A stretch of DNA of 64,000 bases, taken from contig CAYUZU010000001.1 in NCBI GenBank assembly GCA_964448675.1, positions 310,001 through 374,000 on the forward strand. The letters are read 5' to 3'. The position numbers and the translations under genes are program-made. This document shows positions 42,171 to 51,602 of this stretch, piece after piece. The first letter of the stretch is position 1. Each line of letters starts with the position of its first letter. The notes under the pieces were generated by a model. It saw nothing but the letters and a program-made list of their open reading frames with translations. It was not told the DNA's origin and made no database searches. This stretch comes from CAYUZU01 sp964448675. GTDB lineage: Bacteria; Planctomycetota; Phycisphaerae; UBA1845; Fen-1342.

Positions 42171-43037
42171 ATGTTTCGTGAGTTCGTCCAACACGCTGTG
42201 CGGCGCCGCGGCCCGGTTGTGGCCGCGCTGGTGGCTGCAGCGCTGTTGACGACTGCGCCGGCACCCGCCCAGACCGCCGCGGCGATTGACCCCGCCGCCG
42301 TCGCGGGTGCGTCCGCCGACGCGTCCGACCCGCTGTACGTCCCTGACGTGAGCGGCCTGCTGCCGAAGGCCAACAGCAAGGAATCGCTCAGCAACTCGCT
42401 GCAGATCCTCGTGCTGCTGACGCTGCTCACGGTCGCGCCCAGCATCCTGCTGATGACGACGTGCTTCATCCGCATGCTGGTGGTGCTGGTGCTGCTGCGG
42501 CAGGCGCTCGGCACGCAGCAGCTGCCACCGTCGCAGGTGCTGATCGGCCTGGCGCTGTTCCTGACGTTCCTGGTCATGGCGCCGACGTGGCAGCGCATCA
42601 ACGACCGCGCGATTCAGCCCTACCTGAACGACGAAATGGGGCAGCTCGACGCGCTGGAGACCGCCGGCGGCGAGCTACGCACCTTCATGTTTCAGCAGAT
42701 CCGCGCCACGCAGAACGAGCAGGACGTGTACCTGATGTACGAGTACGCGGCCGGCCGCGCCGTCGGCGCGGACGAGATCCTCGACCAGCGCGACGTGCCC
42801 ATGACCGCGCTGGTGCCGGCGTTCATCCTGAGCGAGCTCAAGACGGCGTTCATCATCGGATTCCGCATCTACCTGCCGTTCCTGGTGATCGACATGGTCA
42901 TCGCGACCGTGCTTGTATCGATGGGCATGATGATGCTGCCGCCGGTGCTGATCTCGCTGCCGTTCAAGCTGCTGCTGTTCGTGCTGGCCGACGGCTGGCA
43001 CCTGGTGGCGGGTTCGTTGATGGCCAGTGTGACCTAG
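42171..43037 (+). CDS. fliP: flagellar export gate protein FliP
   Basis: The 288-residue protein has a cleavable-type signal region, then four membrane helices and the FliP signatures LTVAPSILLMTTCFIRMLVV and PFLVIDMVIATVLVSMGMMM. FliP forms the core ring of the export channel with FliQ and FliR. AGGGAG precedes the ATG. Confidence 0.97.
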   Translation: MFREFVQHAVRRRGPVVAALVAAALLTTAPAPAQTAAAIDPAAVAGASADASDPLYVPDVSGLLPKANSKESLSNSLQILVLLTLLTVAPSILLMTTCFIRMLVVLVLLRQALGTQQLPPSQVLIGLALFLTFLVMAPTWQRINDRAIQPYLNDEMGQLDALETAGGELRTFMFQQIRATQNEQDVYLMYEYAAGRAVGADEILDQRDVPMTALVPAFILSELKTAFIIGFRIYLPFLVIDMVIATVLVSMGMMMLPPVLISLPFKLLLFVLADGWHLVAGSLMASVT

Positions 43038-43052
43038 CGGAGGAGTTGTCGC

Positions 43053-43307
43053 ATGGATATGTCGCTGGCATTGGACCTCGGGCGCGACGCCTTGATGACG
43101 GCCCTGCTGATCGCCGGCCCGGTACTGGTCATCGGCGTGGTCGTCGGCGTGCTGATCAGCCTGATCCAGACGGTCACGCAGATCCAGGACCAGACGCTCA
43201 GCATCGTGCCCAAGATCGTCGCGATGGTCGTCGCCGCGATCTTCTTCACGCCTTGGCTGGCGCAGCGGGTGGTGGAGTACTCGCAGGGCATGTTCGGTGC
43301 GCAATGA
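43053..43307 (+). CDS. fliQ: flagellar export gate protein FliQ
   Basis: The 84-residue, two-helix protein has the FliQ block VGVLISLIQTVTQIQDQTLS and PKIVAMVVAAIFFTPWLAQR. Order fliP-fliQ-fliR is conserved. GGAGGAG precedes the ATG. Confidence 0.96.
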   Translation: MDMSLALDLGRDALMTALLIAGPVLVIGVVVGVLISLIQTVTQIQDQTLSIVPKIVAMVVAAIFFTPWLAQRVVEYSQGMFGAQ

Positions 43308-43366
43308 CGGGCGACAGGCGGCGAGCGGATGCAGCGCGGCCGGGCGCAGAAACGTGAGTCACGGCA

Positions 43367-44146
43367 ATGCCATGGGAACTGATCGCGACATACCTGAAGC
43401 TGCCGGTGTTCATGCTGGTGGCGTCGCGCCTGGGCGGGCTGCTCATGTTCCAGCCTGTGCTCGGGGCGCTGGCGGTGCCGGTCAACCTGCGCGCCCTGCT
43501 CGTGCTCGGACTGGCGGCGCTGATCACCCCGATGGTCGAGTTGCCGGCCGGCGCACCGGACACGCCCCTGGGGGTGCTGCTGGCGATGGCCACCGAGGTC
43601 CTGCTCGGCGGCATGATCGGGCTGTTGGGCGTGCTGTGCTTCCTGGGGATCCAGTGGGGCGGCCTGCTGATCGCCCAGGAATGCGGCCTCGCCTTCGGCC
43701 GCATCGTCGACCCCAACAGCGAGGAGCAGGAAACGGTCATCGGCGTGTTCTATATCCAGCTGGCCGTGCTGATCTTCCTGGTCATCGGCGGCCACCGGGC
43801 GCTGATCTGCGCCTGCCTCGACACGTTCGACACCATCCCGCTGCTGAGCGACACGCAGGCCGCCCAGCGCGGGGCCGACCTGCTCTTCGACGCTCTGCGC
43901 GTCGGGGCCCACGGGGCGCTGCGGGTCGCCGCGCCGGCGATGGTGGCCCTGATGCTCGTCAACCTGGTCATGGGGTTCATCGGGCGTACGATTCCGCAGT
44001 TCAACGTGCTGGTGATCGGGTTCTCGGTCAAGGCGATGCTGGCCTTTTTCATCATGATGGTGGCGTTGCCGTCCGCCATGGACACCTTCGTCGGTTCGCT
44101 CGAGCAGATCTACGGCTGGCTCAACGAGTTCATCGGCGCCGCGTGA
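43367..44146 (+). CDS. fliR: flagellar export gate protein FliR
   Basis: The 259-residue polytopic protein has FliR features: VFMLVASRLGGLLMFQPVLG, GLLIAQECGLAFGRIVDPNS and VLVIGFSVKAMLAFFIMMVA. It closes the FliP/FliQ/FliR gate and contacts FlhB. Length is normal. Confidence 0.95.
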   Translation: MPWELIATYLKLPVFMLVASRLGGLLMFQPVLGALAVPVNLRALLVLGLAALITPMVELPAGAPDTPLGVLLAMATEVLLGGMIGLLGVLCFLGIQWGGLLIAQECGLAFGRIVDPNSEEQETVIGVFYIQLAVLIFLVIGGHRALICACLDTFDTIPLLSDTQAAQRGADLLFDALRVGAHGALRVAAPAMVALMLVNLVMGFIGRTIPQFNVLVIGFSVKAMLAFFIMMVALPSAMDTFVGSLEQIYGWLNEFIGAA

Positions 44147-44185
44147 GGACGGCGCACCAACAGTTAATCGCAAGGTCGCTGCACG

Positions 44186-45241
44186 ATGCCGGATGAAGCC
44201 GGAGACAAGACCGAACAGCCAACACCACGACGCCGCGAGGAGGCCCGTGAAGAGGGCCAGATTGCGCGCAGCGTGGATCTCACCGCCGCCATCTCGACGC
44301 TGGCGGCGCTGCTCCTGCTGCGCTTCTTCGGTCCCGGCATGATGGACGCCCTGCTGGTGATGACGCGCAGCCTCGGCGACAAGCCCGCCCTGACCGGCCC
44401 CGACTTGCTCCCGTGGATCGAGCGCGTCGGCATCGCGGCGGCCAAGGCACTGGCCCCGTTCCTGGTCTTCCTCATGGTGCTGACCGCCGTGGGGGCCGTC
44501 GCCCAATCCGGCCTGCTGCTGACCTGGAAGCGCGTGGGCTTCAAGCTGGACCGCCTTGATCCGGTCAGCGGTTTCAAGCGGGTGTTCTCGAGCGAAGCGC
44601 TCAACCGCCTCGGGCAAAGCGTGTTCAAGATCACACTGCTCACAGCGATCGCCTACTTCGCCATCCGCGGTCGCATCCGCGAGGTCATCGCGATCGGCGG
44701 CAGCGATCCCGGGGGTGTCTACGTGCTGGGGGTCGACCTGGTCTTCACGCTGGCGCTGCAGATGGCGGTGGTGCTGCTGATCCTCGGCATCATCGACTAC
44801 CTGTTTCAGCGCTGGAAGCTCGAGAAAAAGCTGCGCATGACCAAGCAGGAGGTCCGCGACGAATTGAAGCGCATGGAGGGCGACCCGCTGCTCAAGCAGC
44901 GCCGCCGGCAAATGCAGCGGCGCATGGCCATGCAGCGGATCAACGCGGAGGTGCCGCGGGCCGACGTGGTGGTGACCAACCCGACCGAGTTCGCCGTCGC
45001 GCTGCGCTACGACGAATCGACGATGCCGGCGCCGCGGGTCGTGGCCAAGGGCAAGGGTTTCCTCGCCGAGCGGATCCGGCAGGTGGCCCAGCAGCACGGC
45101 GTACCGATTGTGGAGCGGCCGCCGCTGGCACGGGCCCTGTACGCCGCCGTCGAGGTGGGCCAGGAGGTGCCGCCGGCGTTCTATCGCGCGGTGGCCGAAC
45201 TGCTGGCCTATGTGTACCAGCTGTCCCGCCGCGCGGGATAG
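44186..45241 (+). CDS. flhB: flagellar export switch protein FlhB
   Basis: The 351-residue protein has the N-terminal KTEQPTPRRREEAREEGQIA, four membrane helices, and the cytoplasmic domain with RMTKQEVRDELKRMEGDPLL. The autocleavage site reads N265-P266-T267-E268 rather than NPTH. Cleavage between N and P depends mainly on those residues, so substrate switching is probably intact. It lies between fliR and flhA. Confidence 0.96.
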   Translation: MPDEAGDKTEQPTPRRREEAREEGQIARSVDLTAAISTLAALLLLRFFGPGMMDALLVMTRSLGDKPALTGPDLLPWIERVGIAAAKALAPFLVFLMVLTAVGAVAQSGLLLTWKRVGFKLDRLDPVSGFKRVFSSEALNRLGQSVFKITLLTAIAYFAIRGRIREVIAIGGSDPGGVYVLGVDLVFTLALQMAVVLLILGIIDYLFQRWKLEKKLRMTKQEVRDELKRMEGDPLLKQRRRQMQRRMAMQRINAEVPRADVVVTNPTEFAVALRYDESTMPAPRVVAKGKGFLAERIRQVAQQHGVPIVERPPLARALYAAVEVGQEVPPAFYRAVAELLAYVYQLSRRAG

Positions 45242-45293
45242 GTTGGCCCCGGCACGGGGTGGCGGCCGACGGCTCGTCGCCTTGGTCCGCCGA

Positions 45294-45386
45294 TGGTAGG
45301 ACAGGGCTCCGCTTTGTCCGTTGCTGGCAGGACAGGGCTCCGCCTTGTCCGTTGCTGGTAGGACACTGCTCTGCTTTGTCCCGTCG
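45294..45386 (+). repeat. three tandem 31-bp palindromic repeats upstream of flhA
   Basis: Units begin at 45294, 45325 and 45356, with a core of the form GGACAGGGCTCCGCCTTGTCC. Each core can fold into a 9-bp hairpin with one G-U pair and a 3-base loop. They fill most of the 196-base gap between flhB and flhA. Related copies lie at 37402 and in the 51.3-51.6 kb region. Confidence 0.85.
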
Positions 45387-45437
45387 CGCTTGTGTGGTAC
45401 TTGTCAGTCGTCGGTTGTCCGTAAAGGAGTCTGTTCG

Positions 45438-47564
45438 TTGCGCGGTTTGATCGACGACAACCCGGTTGTCCGGTTCGTCACGCGGAATCGCGGGCTGTTG
45501 TTCCCGGCGTGTGCGGCGTCGCTGATCTTCGTGATCCTGATCCCGCTGCCCACGACGATCATGGATTTCCTGCTCCTGACCAACATCGTCGTCACCACCA
45601 TTATGCTGATGACGGTGATGTACGTGCGTACGCCGCTCGACTTTTCGAGTTTCCCGTCGCTGCTGCTGGCGATGACGCTGCTACGCCTCGTGCTCAACAC
45701 CGCCACCACGCGACTCATCCTCTCCAACGGCGCGCAGGGCACCGGCGCCGCCGGCCACGTCATCGAGGCTTTCGGCTCGTTTGTCGCGGCCAATTCGCTG
45801 GCGGTCGGCGTGATCATCTTCCTGATCATCACCATCATCCAGTTCGTGGTGATCACCAAGGGCGCCACGCGTATCGCCGAGGTCGCGGCCCGCTTCACCC
45901 TCGACGGCATGCCCGGCAAGCAGATGGCCATCGACGCCGACCTCAACGCCGGCATCATCGACGAGGCCGAGGCCCGCCGGCGCCGCACCGAAATCACGCG
46001 TGAGGCCGACTTCTTCGGGGCCATGGATGGTGCCAGCAAGTTCGTCCGCGGCGACGCCATCGCCGGCATCATCATCACGCTGGTCAACATCCTCGGCGGC
46101 CTGTACGTCGGCATGGTCGAGGGCGGCATGAACCTGATGGAGTCGCTGGCCGTCTACACGCAGCTCACCATCGGCGACGGCCTCGCCAGCCAGCTCCCGG
46201 CCTTCATCGTCTCGGTCACCGCCGGCATGCTGGTCACCCGCAGCACCGGCAAGACGAACATGGGCGAAGAGGTGCTGGGCCAGCTCTTCTCGCGGCCGAT
46301 CGCCCTGGTGCTGGCCGGCAGCTTCCTGCTGGTCCTGACGCTGACGCCGCTGCCCAAGTTCCCGCTGGTGACGATGGCGGCCGGCTGCGGCATGCTCGCG
46401 TATTTCCTGCAGAACACACAGAAACAGGCGGTCGTCCGCCAGGCCGCCGAGAAACGCGCCAAGGAGCAGCAATCCAAGCAGGCGCCGATCGAATCGCACC
46501 TGGGGGTTGACGCCCTGGAGCTCCAGGTGGGCTTCGCGCTGGTGCGGCTGGTCGATCGCTCGCGCGGTGGCGACGTGCTCGACCGCATCGCCAACATCCG
46601 CAAGCAGATGGCCTCCGAAATGGGGCTCGTGGTGCCGCCGGTGCGCATTCGCGACAACGCCGCGCTCGAGCCGAACCAGTATGTCGTCATGCTCCGCGGC
46701 CAGGAGGTTGCCCGCGGCGCGGTCTACGCCGACCAGTTGCTGGCCATCGACGCCGGCCTCGCCAGCCAGCCGCTGCGCGGCGTCGAGGTGCGCGAGCCGG
46801 CGTTCGGCCTGCGCGCCTGGTGGCTGCCCATCGAGGAGCGCGAGACCGCCGAGCGGCTGAACTACACCGTGGTCGAGGCGTCGGGCGTGCTGGCCACCCA
46901 CCTGACCGAGGTGATCAAGCGCTACGCCGCCGAGATCCTGACCCGCGTCGACACGCAGCGCCTGCTCGACAATCTCAAGCAGCGCAACGCGGGGCTGGTC
47001 GACGAGGTCGTACCGAACCTGATGAAGGTGGGCGAGGTGCAGAAGGTGCTGCAGAACCTGCTGCGCGAGCGCGTGCCGATCCGCGATCTCGAGACCATCC
47101 TCGAGACCCTCGGCGATTGGGCGCCCAAGACCAGGGATGCCGAGATCCTCACCGAGTACGCGCGCAACGCCCTGGCACGCACCATCTGCGCCCAGTACAA
47201 GGACCAGCAGGGGACCGTGCACGTGGTCACGCTCGACCCTGCCACCGAGGATTACATCCAGGCCAACATCCAGCGCATGGACCACGGCTCGTCGCTGACC
47301 GTGCCGCCCGACCGCCAGGCCCAGCTCGCCAGCGGCATCAAGCGGCAGGCCGAGGCGGCGTCATCGGCGAGCCGCGGCACCCCGGTCGCGGTCCTCTGCT
47401 CGCCGCAGATCCGCATGTGGGTGCACCGCATGATCGAGCCGATCCTGCCGCAGACCCCGGTGCTGGCGCTCAATGAAATCGTACGAGGCGTCGATGTACA
47501 GGCCCATGGAGTGGTGAGCATTGAGCTACAAAGTGCGGACATTCCGCGCCCCGTCCATGCCTGA
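45438..47564 (+). CDS. flhA: flagellar export gate protein FlhA
   Basis: The start is placed at TTG 45438 because AAAGGAG lies 8 bases upstream and the product then begins LRGLIDDNPVVRFVTRN; an open frame runs back through the repeats. The 708-residue protein has eight membrane helices in its first 330 residues. The FHIPEP-type loop TLDGMPGKQMAIDADLNAGI with RRRRTEITREADFFGAMDGA follows. A large cytoplasmic domain containing NYTVVEASGVLATHLTEVIK completes it. It is the export-gate ring that docks chaperone-substrate complexes. Confidence 0.96.
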   Translation: MRGLIDDNPVVRFVTRNRGLLFPACAASLIFVILIPLPTTIMDFLLLTNIVVTTIMLMTVMYVRTPLDFSSFPSLLLAMTLLRLVLNTATTRLILSNGAQGTGAAGHVIEAFGSFVAANSLAVGVIIFLIITIIQFVVITKGATRIAEVAARFTLDGMPGKQMAIDADLNAGIIDEAEARRRRTEITREADFFGAMDGASKFVRGDAIAGIIITLVNILGGLYVGMVEGGMNLMESLAVYTQLTIGDGLASQLPAFIVSVTAGMLVTRSTGKTNMGEEVLGQLFSRPIALVLAGSFLLVLTLTPLPKFPLVTMAAGCGMLAYFLQNTQKQAVVRQAAEKRAKEQQSKQAPIESHLGVDALELQVGFALVRLVDRSRGGDVLDRIANIRKQMASEMGLVVPPVRIRDNAALEPNQYVVMLRGQEVARGAVYADQLLAIDAGLASQPLRGVEVREPAFGLRAWWLPIEERETAERLNYTVVEASGVLATHLTEVIKRYAAEILTRVDTQRLLDNLKQRNAGLVDEVVPNLMKVGEVQKVLQNLLRERVPIRDLETILETLGDWAPKTRDAEILTEYARNALARTICAQYKDQQGTVHVVTLDPATEDYIQANIQRMDHGSSLTVPPDRQAQLASGIKRQAEAASSASRGTPVAVLCSPQIRMWVHRMIEPILPQTPVLALNEIVRGVDVQAHGVVSIELQSADIPRPVHA

Positions 47565-48774
47565 AGCCCTGGCGGCGGTCAAGCGCGAGCTGGGCCCCGA
47601 CGCGGTGATCCTGGGCACCCGGACCCTCCCGTCCAGCGGGCTCAGCGGCATCGGCAAGCGCAATCGTGTCGAGATCACCGCCGCCCCGCACAACGCGGCC
47701 AGCCCGGCGCCCCGGCTGCGCGCCCGGGCGGCGTTGCTGGCCCAGGAGGAACGCCTGCCCGCCGTCGGCCGTGCCAACACGCCCGACCAGGCGACCGGCG
47801 GCAACGGCAACGGCAACGGCAATGGCCACGCCGCCACGCTGGCGGCCGCTGTTGCCGAGCGCCGCGCCCGAGCGATATCGGCCGTGCCGGCCCCGGCCCC
47901 GGCCCCGTCTCCGGCGCCGCCTGCCGCCCCCGCGCCGTCCGAACCGGTGTTGCCCGAGCATCTCTACCGCCACTACGTGCAACTGGTGCAGAACGATGTC
48001 GCCGAGGACCTGGCCGAACGGCTGATCCGCGCGGCCGCCGAGGACCTGCCCCCGGGCCAGCGTCCCGACGACGACGCCATCCGGGCCGCCGTCCAGGCGT
48101 ACATCGCGCGCATGCTGCCCGAGCACGCGGCCATCGAGCTGGGGGAAGGCCAGCCGCGACGGGTGGCGCTGGTCGGGCCGTCGGGGGCGGGCAAATCACT
48201 CACGCTGGCGAAGCTCGCGGCCCTCTATCGCCTGCGGTACGAACGGTCGGTGGCATTCCTGTCGCTCGACATGCATCGCATGGCAGCACACGAGCAGCTC
48301 CAGCGCTACGCCGATGTCCTCGAGGTCCCACTGTTCGCCGCCCAGACCATCGGCGAGGTGCGCGAGACCCTGCGGGCCCTGACGGAGACGGATCTGGTAC
48401 TCATCGACACGCCGGGCGTCGGCCTCCGCGAGCAGGCGCGCTTTGCGCGGCTCGCGACGCTGCTGCGGGCGGCGCGGCCGGACGAGGTTCACCTGGTGCT
48501 GCCGGCATCGCTGGCCACCGCGGTGCAGAACCGCGTGGCCCGCGGGTTCGCTCCGCTCGGCGCCAACCGGATTGTCCTGACCCGGCTCGACGAGGTCGTC
48601 GGCCTGGGCGTGATCCTCAACGTCGTGGAGAGCCTGAACCTCGGCGTCTCGTACATCTCCACCGGACAAAACGTGCCCAACGATCTGGAAGAGGCTTGCA
48701 GCGATCGCCTGGCGGAGTTAGTATTAGGACGTGCGGATGAATCGAGCCGAGGGGAGGGCGTGTTCATCCGATAA
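47521..48774 (+). CDS. flhF: flagellar SRP-like GTPase FlhF
   Basis: The 417-residue protein starts at TTG 47521 and overlaps flhA by 44 bases. It has the FlhF N-terminus YKVRTFRAPSMPEALAAVKR and a Gly-Asn linker (93-104). An Ala/Pro-rich stretch and an SRP-type G domain with P-loop GPSGAGKS (219-226) and LIDTPGVGLREQARF follow. The G motifs deviate from canonical FlhF: the P-loop lacks the GxTGVGKTT form, and DTAGR reads DTPGV. FlhF places the flagellum at the pole in other bacteria. It is coupled to flhG. Confidence 0.88.
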   Translation: MSYKVRTFRAPSMPEALAAVKRELGPDAVILGTRTLPSSGLSGIGKRNRVEITAAPHNAASPAPRLRARAALLAQEERLPAVGRANTPDQATGGNGNGNGNGHAATLAAAVAERRARAISAVPAPAPAPSPAPPAAPAPSEPVLPEHLYRHYVQLVQNDVAEDLAERLIRAAAEDLPPGQRPDDDAIRAAVQAYIARMLPEHAAIELGEGQPRRVALVGPSGAGKSLTLAKLAALYRLRYERSVAFLSLDMHRMAAHEQLQRYADVLEVPLFAAQTIGEVRETLRALTETDLVLIDTPGVGLREQARFARLATLLRAARPDEVHLVLPASLATAVQNRVARGFAPLGANRIVLTRLDEVVGLGVILNVVESLNLGVSYISTGQNVPNDLEEACSDRLAELVLGRADESSRGEGVFIR

Positions 48775-49616
48775 TGCACCTCGTTCAGAGCCGGCAATAC
48801 CGACTGGACGGCGGACGGAAGCACAGCGGGGGCGAAGTCTTCTCAGTTCTCAGCGGCAAAGGCGGCGTCGGCAAGTCCAACCTCGCGCTCAATCTCGCCA
48901 TTCAGCTCGCCCGGCGACAGCGCCGCGTGATTCTCGTGGACGCCGACTTCGGCCTCGGCAATGCCGACATCCTGCTCAACGTCGCGCCCCACGGCACCTT
49001 CGGCGACGTGCTCGACCCGCGCCGCGATGTCGATGAGCTGCTCGTCGATGGGCCGGCGGGGCTGCGCGTGCTTTGCGGGGCGTCGGATGCCGGCGACGGC
49101 GATCACGGCTTCTCAGCGGACGAGTGCCGCGATGTTGTGGCGCGGCTGCGTGCGTCGTGTGATGCGCTGGTGCTGGATTGTGGCAATACGCTGAGCGAGG
49201 GGCTGGTGGCGCTGGGCTTGGCCAGCGACCTGCTGCTGCTGGCGACCACGCCTGAGCCCACGGCGCTGGCCGACGGCTACGCCGTTCTGAAGGTGCTCAG
49301 CAATCGCGGCTTCGCGAGCCGCGCGGGCGTGGTTGTCAACATGGCGCGGGATCGGCGCGAAGCCGCGAACGTCGCTACGAGATTGCAGCGCGTCGCGCGA
49401 CAGTTTCTCGGACTTTCGGTCGAGTACCTGGGGCACGTGCCGATGGATCGGCATGTGCCGCTGGCCGTGCGGGCGCGGGTGCCCGCCGTGATCCGGTATC
49501 CGCACTGCTCCGCAAGTGTCTGTATCGACGACATTTGCGAGAACGTCCTGCCGCCGCGGCGTGAGCGCGCCGCCCGCGGGACGGTGTGGAACCGGCTCGC
49601 CAGCTTATTCCTGTAA
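48774..49616 (+). CDS. flhG: MinD-like ATPase FlhG (flagellar number regulator)
   Basis: The 280-residue protein has the deviant Walker A motif SGKGGVGKSN (27-36), VILVDADFGLGNADILLNV and the middle block SDLLLLATTPEPTALADGYA, all typical of FlhG/YlxH. Its ATG shares a base with the flhF stop (TAATG). FlhG limits flagellar number through FlhF and C-ring proteins. A C-terminal amphipathic membrane helix is plausible (WNRLASLFL). Confidence 0.92.
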   Translation: MHLVQSRQYRLDGGRKHSGGEVFSVLSGKGGVGKSNLALNLAIQLARRQRRVILVDADFGLGNADILLNVAPHGTFGDVLDPRRDVDELLVDGPAGLRVLCGASDAGDGDHGFSADECRDVVARLRASCDALVLDCGNTLSEGLVALGLASDLLLLATTPEPTALADGYAVLKVLSNRGFASRAGVVVNMARDRREAANVATRLQRVARQFLGLSVEYLGHVPMDRHVPLAVRARVPAVIRYPHCSASVCIDDICENVLPPRRERAARGTVWNRLASLFL

Positions 49617-49644
49617 CGCCACGTGCAAGGGCTCGACAGAGCAG

Positions 49645-49652
49645 GCCGATAG
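49645..49652 (+). promoter_or_regulatory. weak sigma28-like -10 element
   Basis: GCCGATAG matches seven of eight bases of the FliA -10 element GCCGATAA, 20 bases before the small membrane protein gene. The -35 position (49626-49633, CAAGGGCT) matches TAAAGTTT poorly. Confidence 0.25.
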
Positions 49653-49671
49653 GTAGACACGGAAGTCGACC

Positions 49672-49965
49672 ATGGTACAGAGCCTCGGAGCTCAGATCGG
49701 TTTGCTGGCGTTTTCCGTCGCCATCCTCGCCGGCCTCTACGCGGGGAACTCGCTGACGGTGATCCTCACCCGTGCGCTGATCGCCATGGTCGTTGGCTCG
49801 CTGGTCGGGCAGGTGGCCGGCTGGGCCGCCAAGGTCGTATTGCGCGACTACCTGCAGAAGAAGAAGTTCGAGATCGACCGCGCCCACATCGCCGGCATGC
49901 GTGGCCTCGCCGCCCCGGCCGGTGACGAGCCGGAACAGGTGACTGATAGCGGAGAGGCGGGATAG
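49672..49965 (+). CDS. small two-helix membrane protein, flagellar locus
   Basis: This 97-residue protein is not recognised. It has two hydrophobic segments (about 8-26 and 30-52). A basic, helical cytoplasmic stretch (KVVLRDYLQKKKFEIDRAHI) and an acidic tail follow. It lies between flhG and fliA, 4 bases before fliA, so it is almost certainly translated with fliA. A role in anchoring or controlling FliA or FlhG is possible but unsupported. Confidence 0.65.
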   Translation: MVQSLGAQIGLLAFSVAILAGLYAGNSLTVILTRALIAMVVGSLVGQVAGWAAKVVLRDYLQKKKFEIDRAHIAGMRGLAAPAGDEPEQVTDSGEAG

Positions 49966-49969
49966 CCCT

Positions 49970-50815
<846 letters not shown>

Positions 50816-50832
50816 CCGCAGGGACGCGTGTT

Positions 50833-51135
50833 ATGGCCGGCATACCACCCAATTGGCTCGGTTCGATCATCCAGACCCAGGGGGCCCAGCAGCGCGCCGA
50901 GAAGGACAAGGCCCGCGAGACGGCGTCCCAGGACGCCGCCAGCGAGGCCGGGGCATTCGCCGATCGCCTTCAGGACGTGATCGAGGCCAGCGACCGCGAC
51001 AGCCAGGTCTACGCCGACGCGGAGGGGCAGGGGGGCCAGGGCCGTCCGCACGAGGGGGATGAAGAGGAAGCGCCGCAGCAGGACGCGGCCAACCCCCCGC
51101 CGCCGGTCGGCCCCGGCCTGGATATCGAAGCCTGA
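50833..51135 (+). CDS. small acidic protein downstream of fliA
   Basis: This 100-residue protein starts MAGIPPNWLGSIIQTQGAQQ and is then highly charged, helical (about 20-60) and finally acidic with a Pro-rich end. No domain is recognised. AGGGA precedes the ATG, and the gene starts 17 bases after fliA. A small disordered partner of FliA, functionally like an anti-sigma factor, is only a possibility suggested by position. Confidence 0.6.
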   Translation: MAGIPPNWLGSIIQTQGAQQRAEKDKARETASQDAASEAGAFADRLQDVIEASDRDSQVYADAEGQGGQGRPHEGDEEEAPQQDAANPPPPVGPGLDIEA

Positions 51136-51384
51136 ACCTGCCACCGTTTGGTCGCTCGTGATGGGCCACTGTTGTGTCGGCGGTGGCTTCTGCGCGGGCG
51201 GTCGCGGCAGCGCCGCAAGAGAACCGCGGTTTACGCGACCCGACCGGCGCCACCACGCACAAGAAGAACAACCACGGGTGCCCGGAGCCACAGCGTCGCG
51301 TCATGACACCGTGCAGTGAGGCCGGTAGGGGATTGCTCTGCTTTGCATCAAGTGGGACATTGCTCCACGGGCATCGCTGTCTTC

Positions 51385-51408
51385 CTCTGTGTCTCTGTGC
51401 CTCTGTGG
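51385..51408 (+). repeat. three tandem CTCTGTGN octamers
   Basis: Units at 51385, 51393 and 51401 read ctctgtgt, ctctgtgc and ctctgtgg. They are much less GC-rich than the flanks. Confidence 0.7.
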
Positions 51409-51548
51409 TCGGTTCTCTCCTGCGTGGCTGCTCCAGCCGAATCGCGTCGAGCGGCGTCCTCGTCCGGGTTGTGATTCGCCAGCAGCCCGGCGTTGCCGCC
51501 GTCAGCCTCCCCCAGCGCGGCGGAGCCGCCGGCGCCACCCGCCATCGT

Positions 51549-51602
51549 GGACGAAGCAGAGCGATGGCCTACCTCGCGGGCGAAGCGAAGCGCTGGCCCA
51601 TC
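51549..51602 (-). repeat. two inverted copies of the palindromic repeat
   Basis: Read on the minus strand, 51573-51549 gives GGTAGGCCATCGCTCTGCTTCGTCC and 51602-51578 gives GATGGGCCAGCGCTTCGCTTCGCCC. Both align with the 31-base repeat before flhA. The spacing between copies is 29 bases. Confidence 0.65.

Noticed and set aside
39904..42264. Long minus-strand frame over fliL, fliN and fliO
   Set aside because: Same reason; the Arg/Gly-rich translation mirrors the biased codons of fliN.
43034..45097. Long minus-strand frame over fliQ, fliR and flhB
   Set aside because: The His/Gln/Arg-rich translation is the typical antisense of hydrophobic GC-rich genes.
45294..45386. Three regularly spaced repeats considered as a CRISPR array
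   Set aside because: The units are contiguous without spacers and related copies are dispersed; there are no cas genes.
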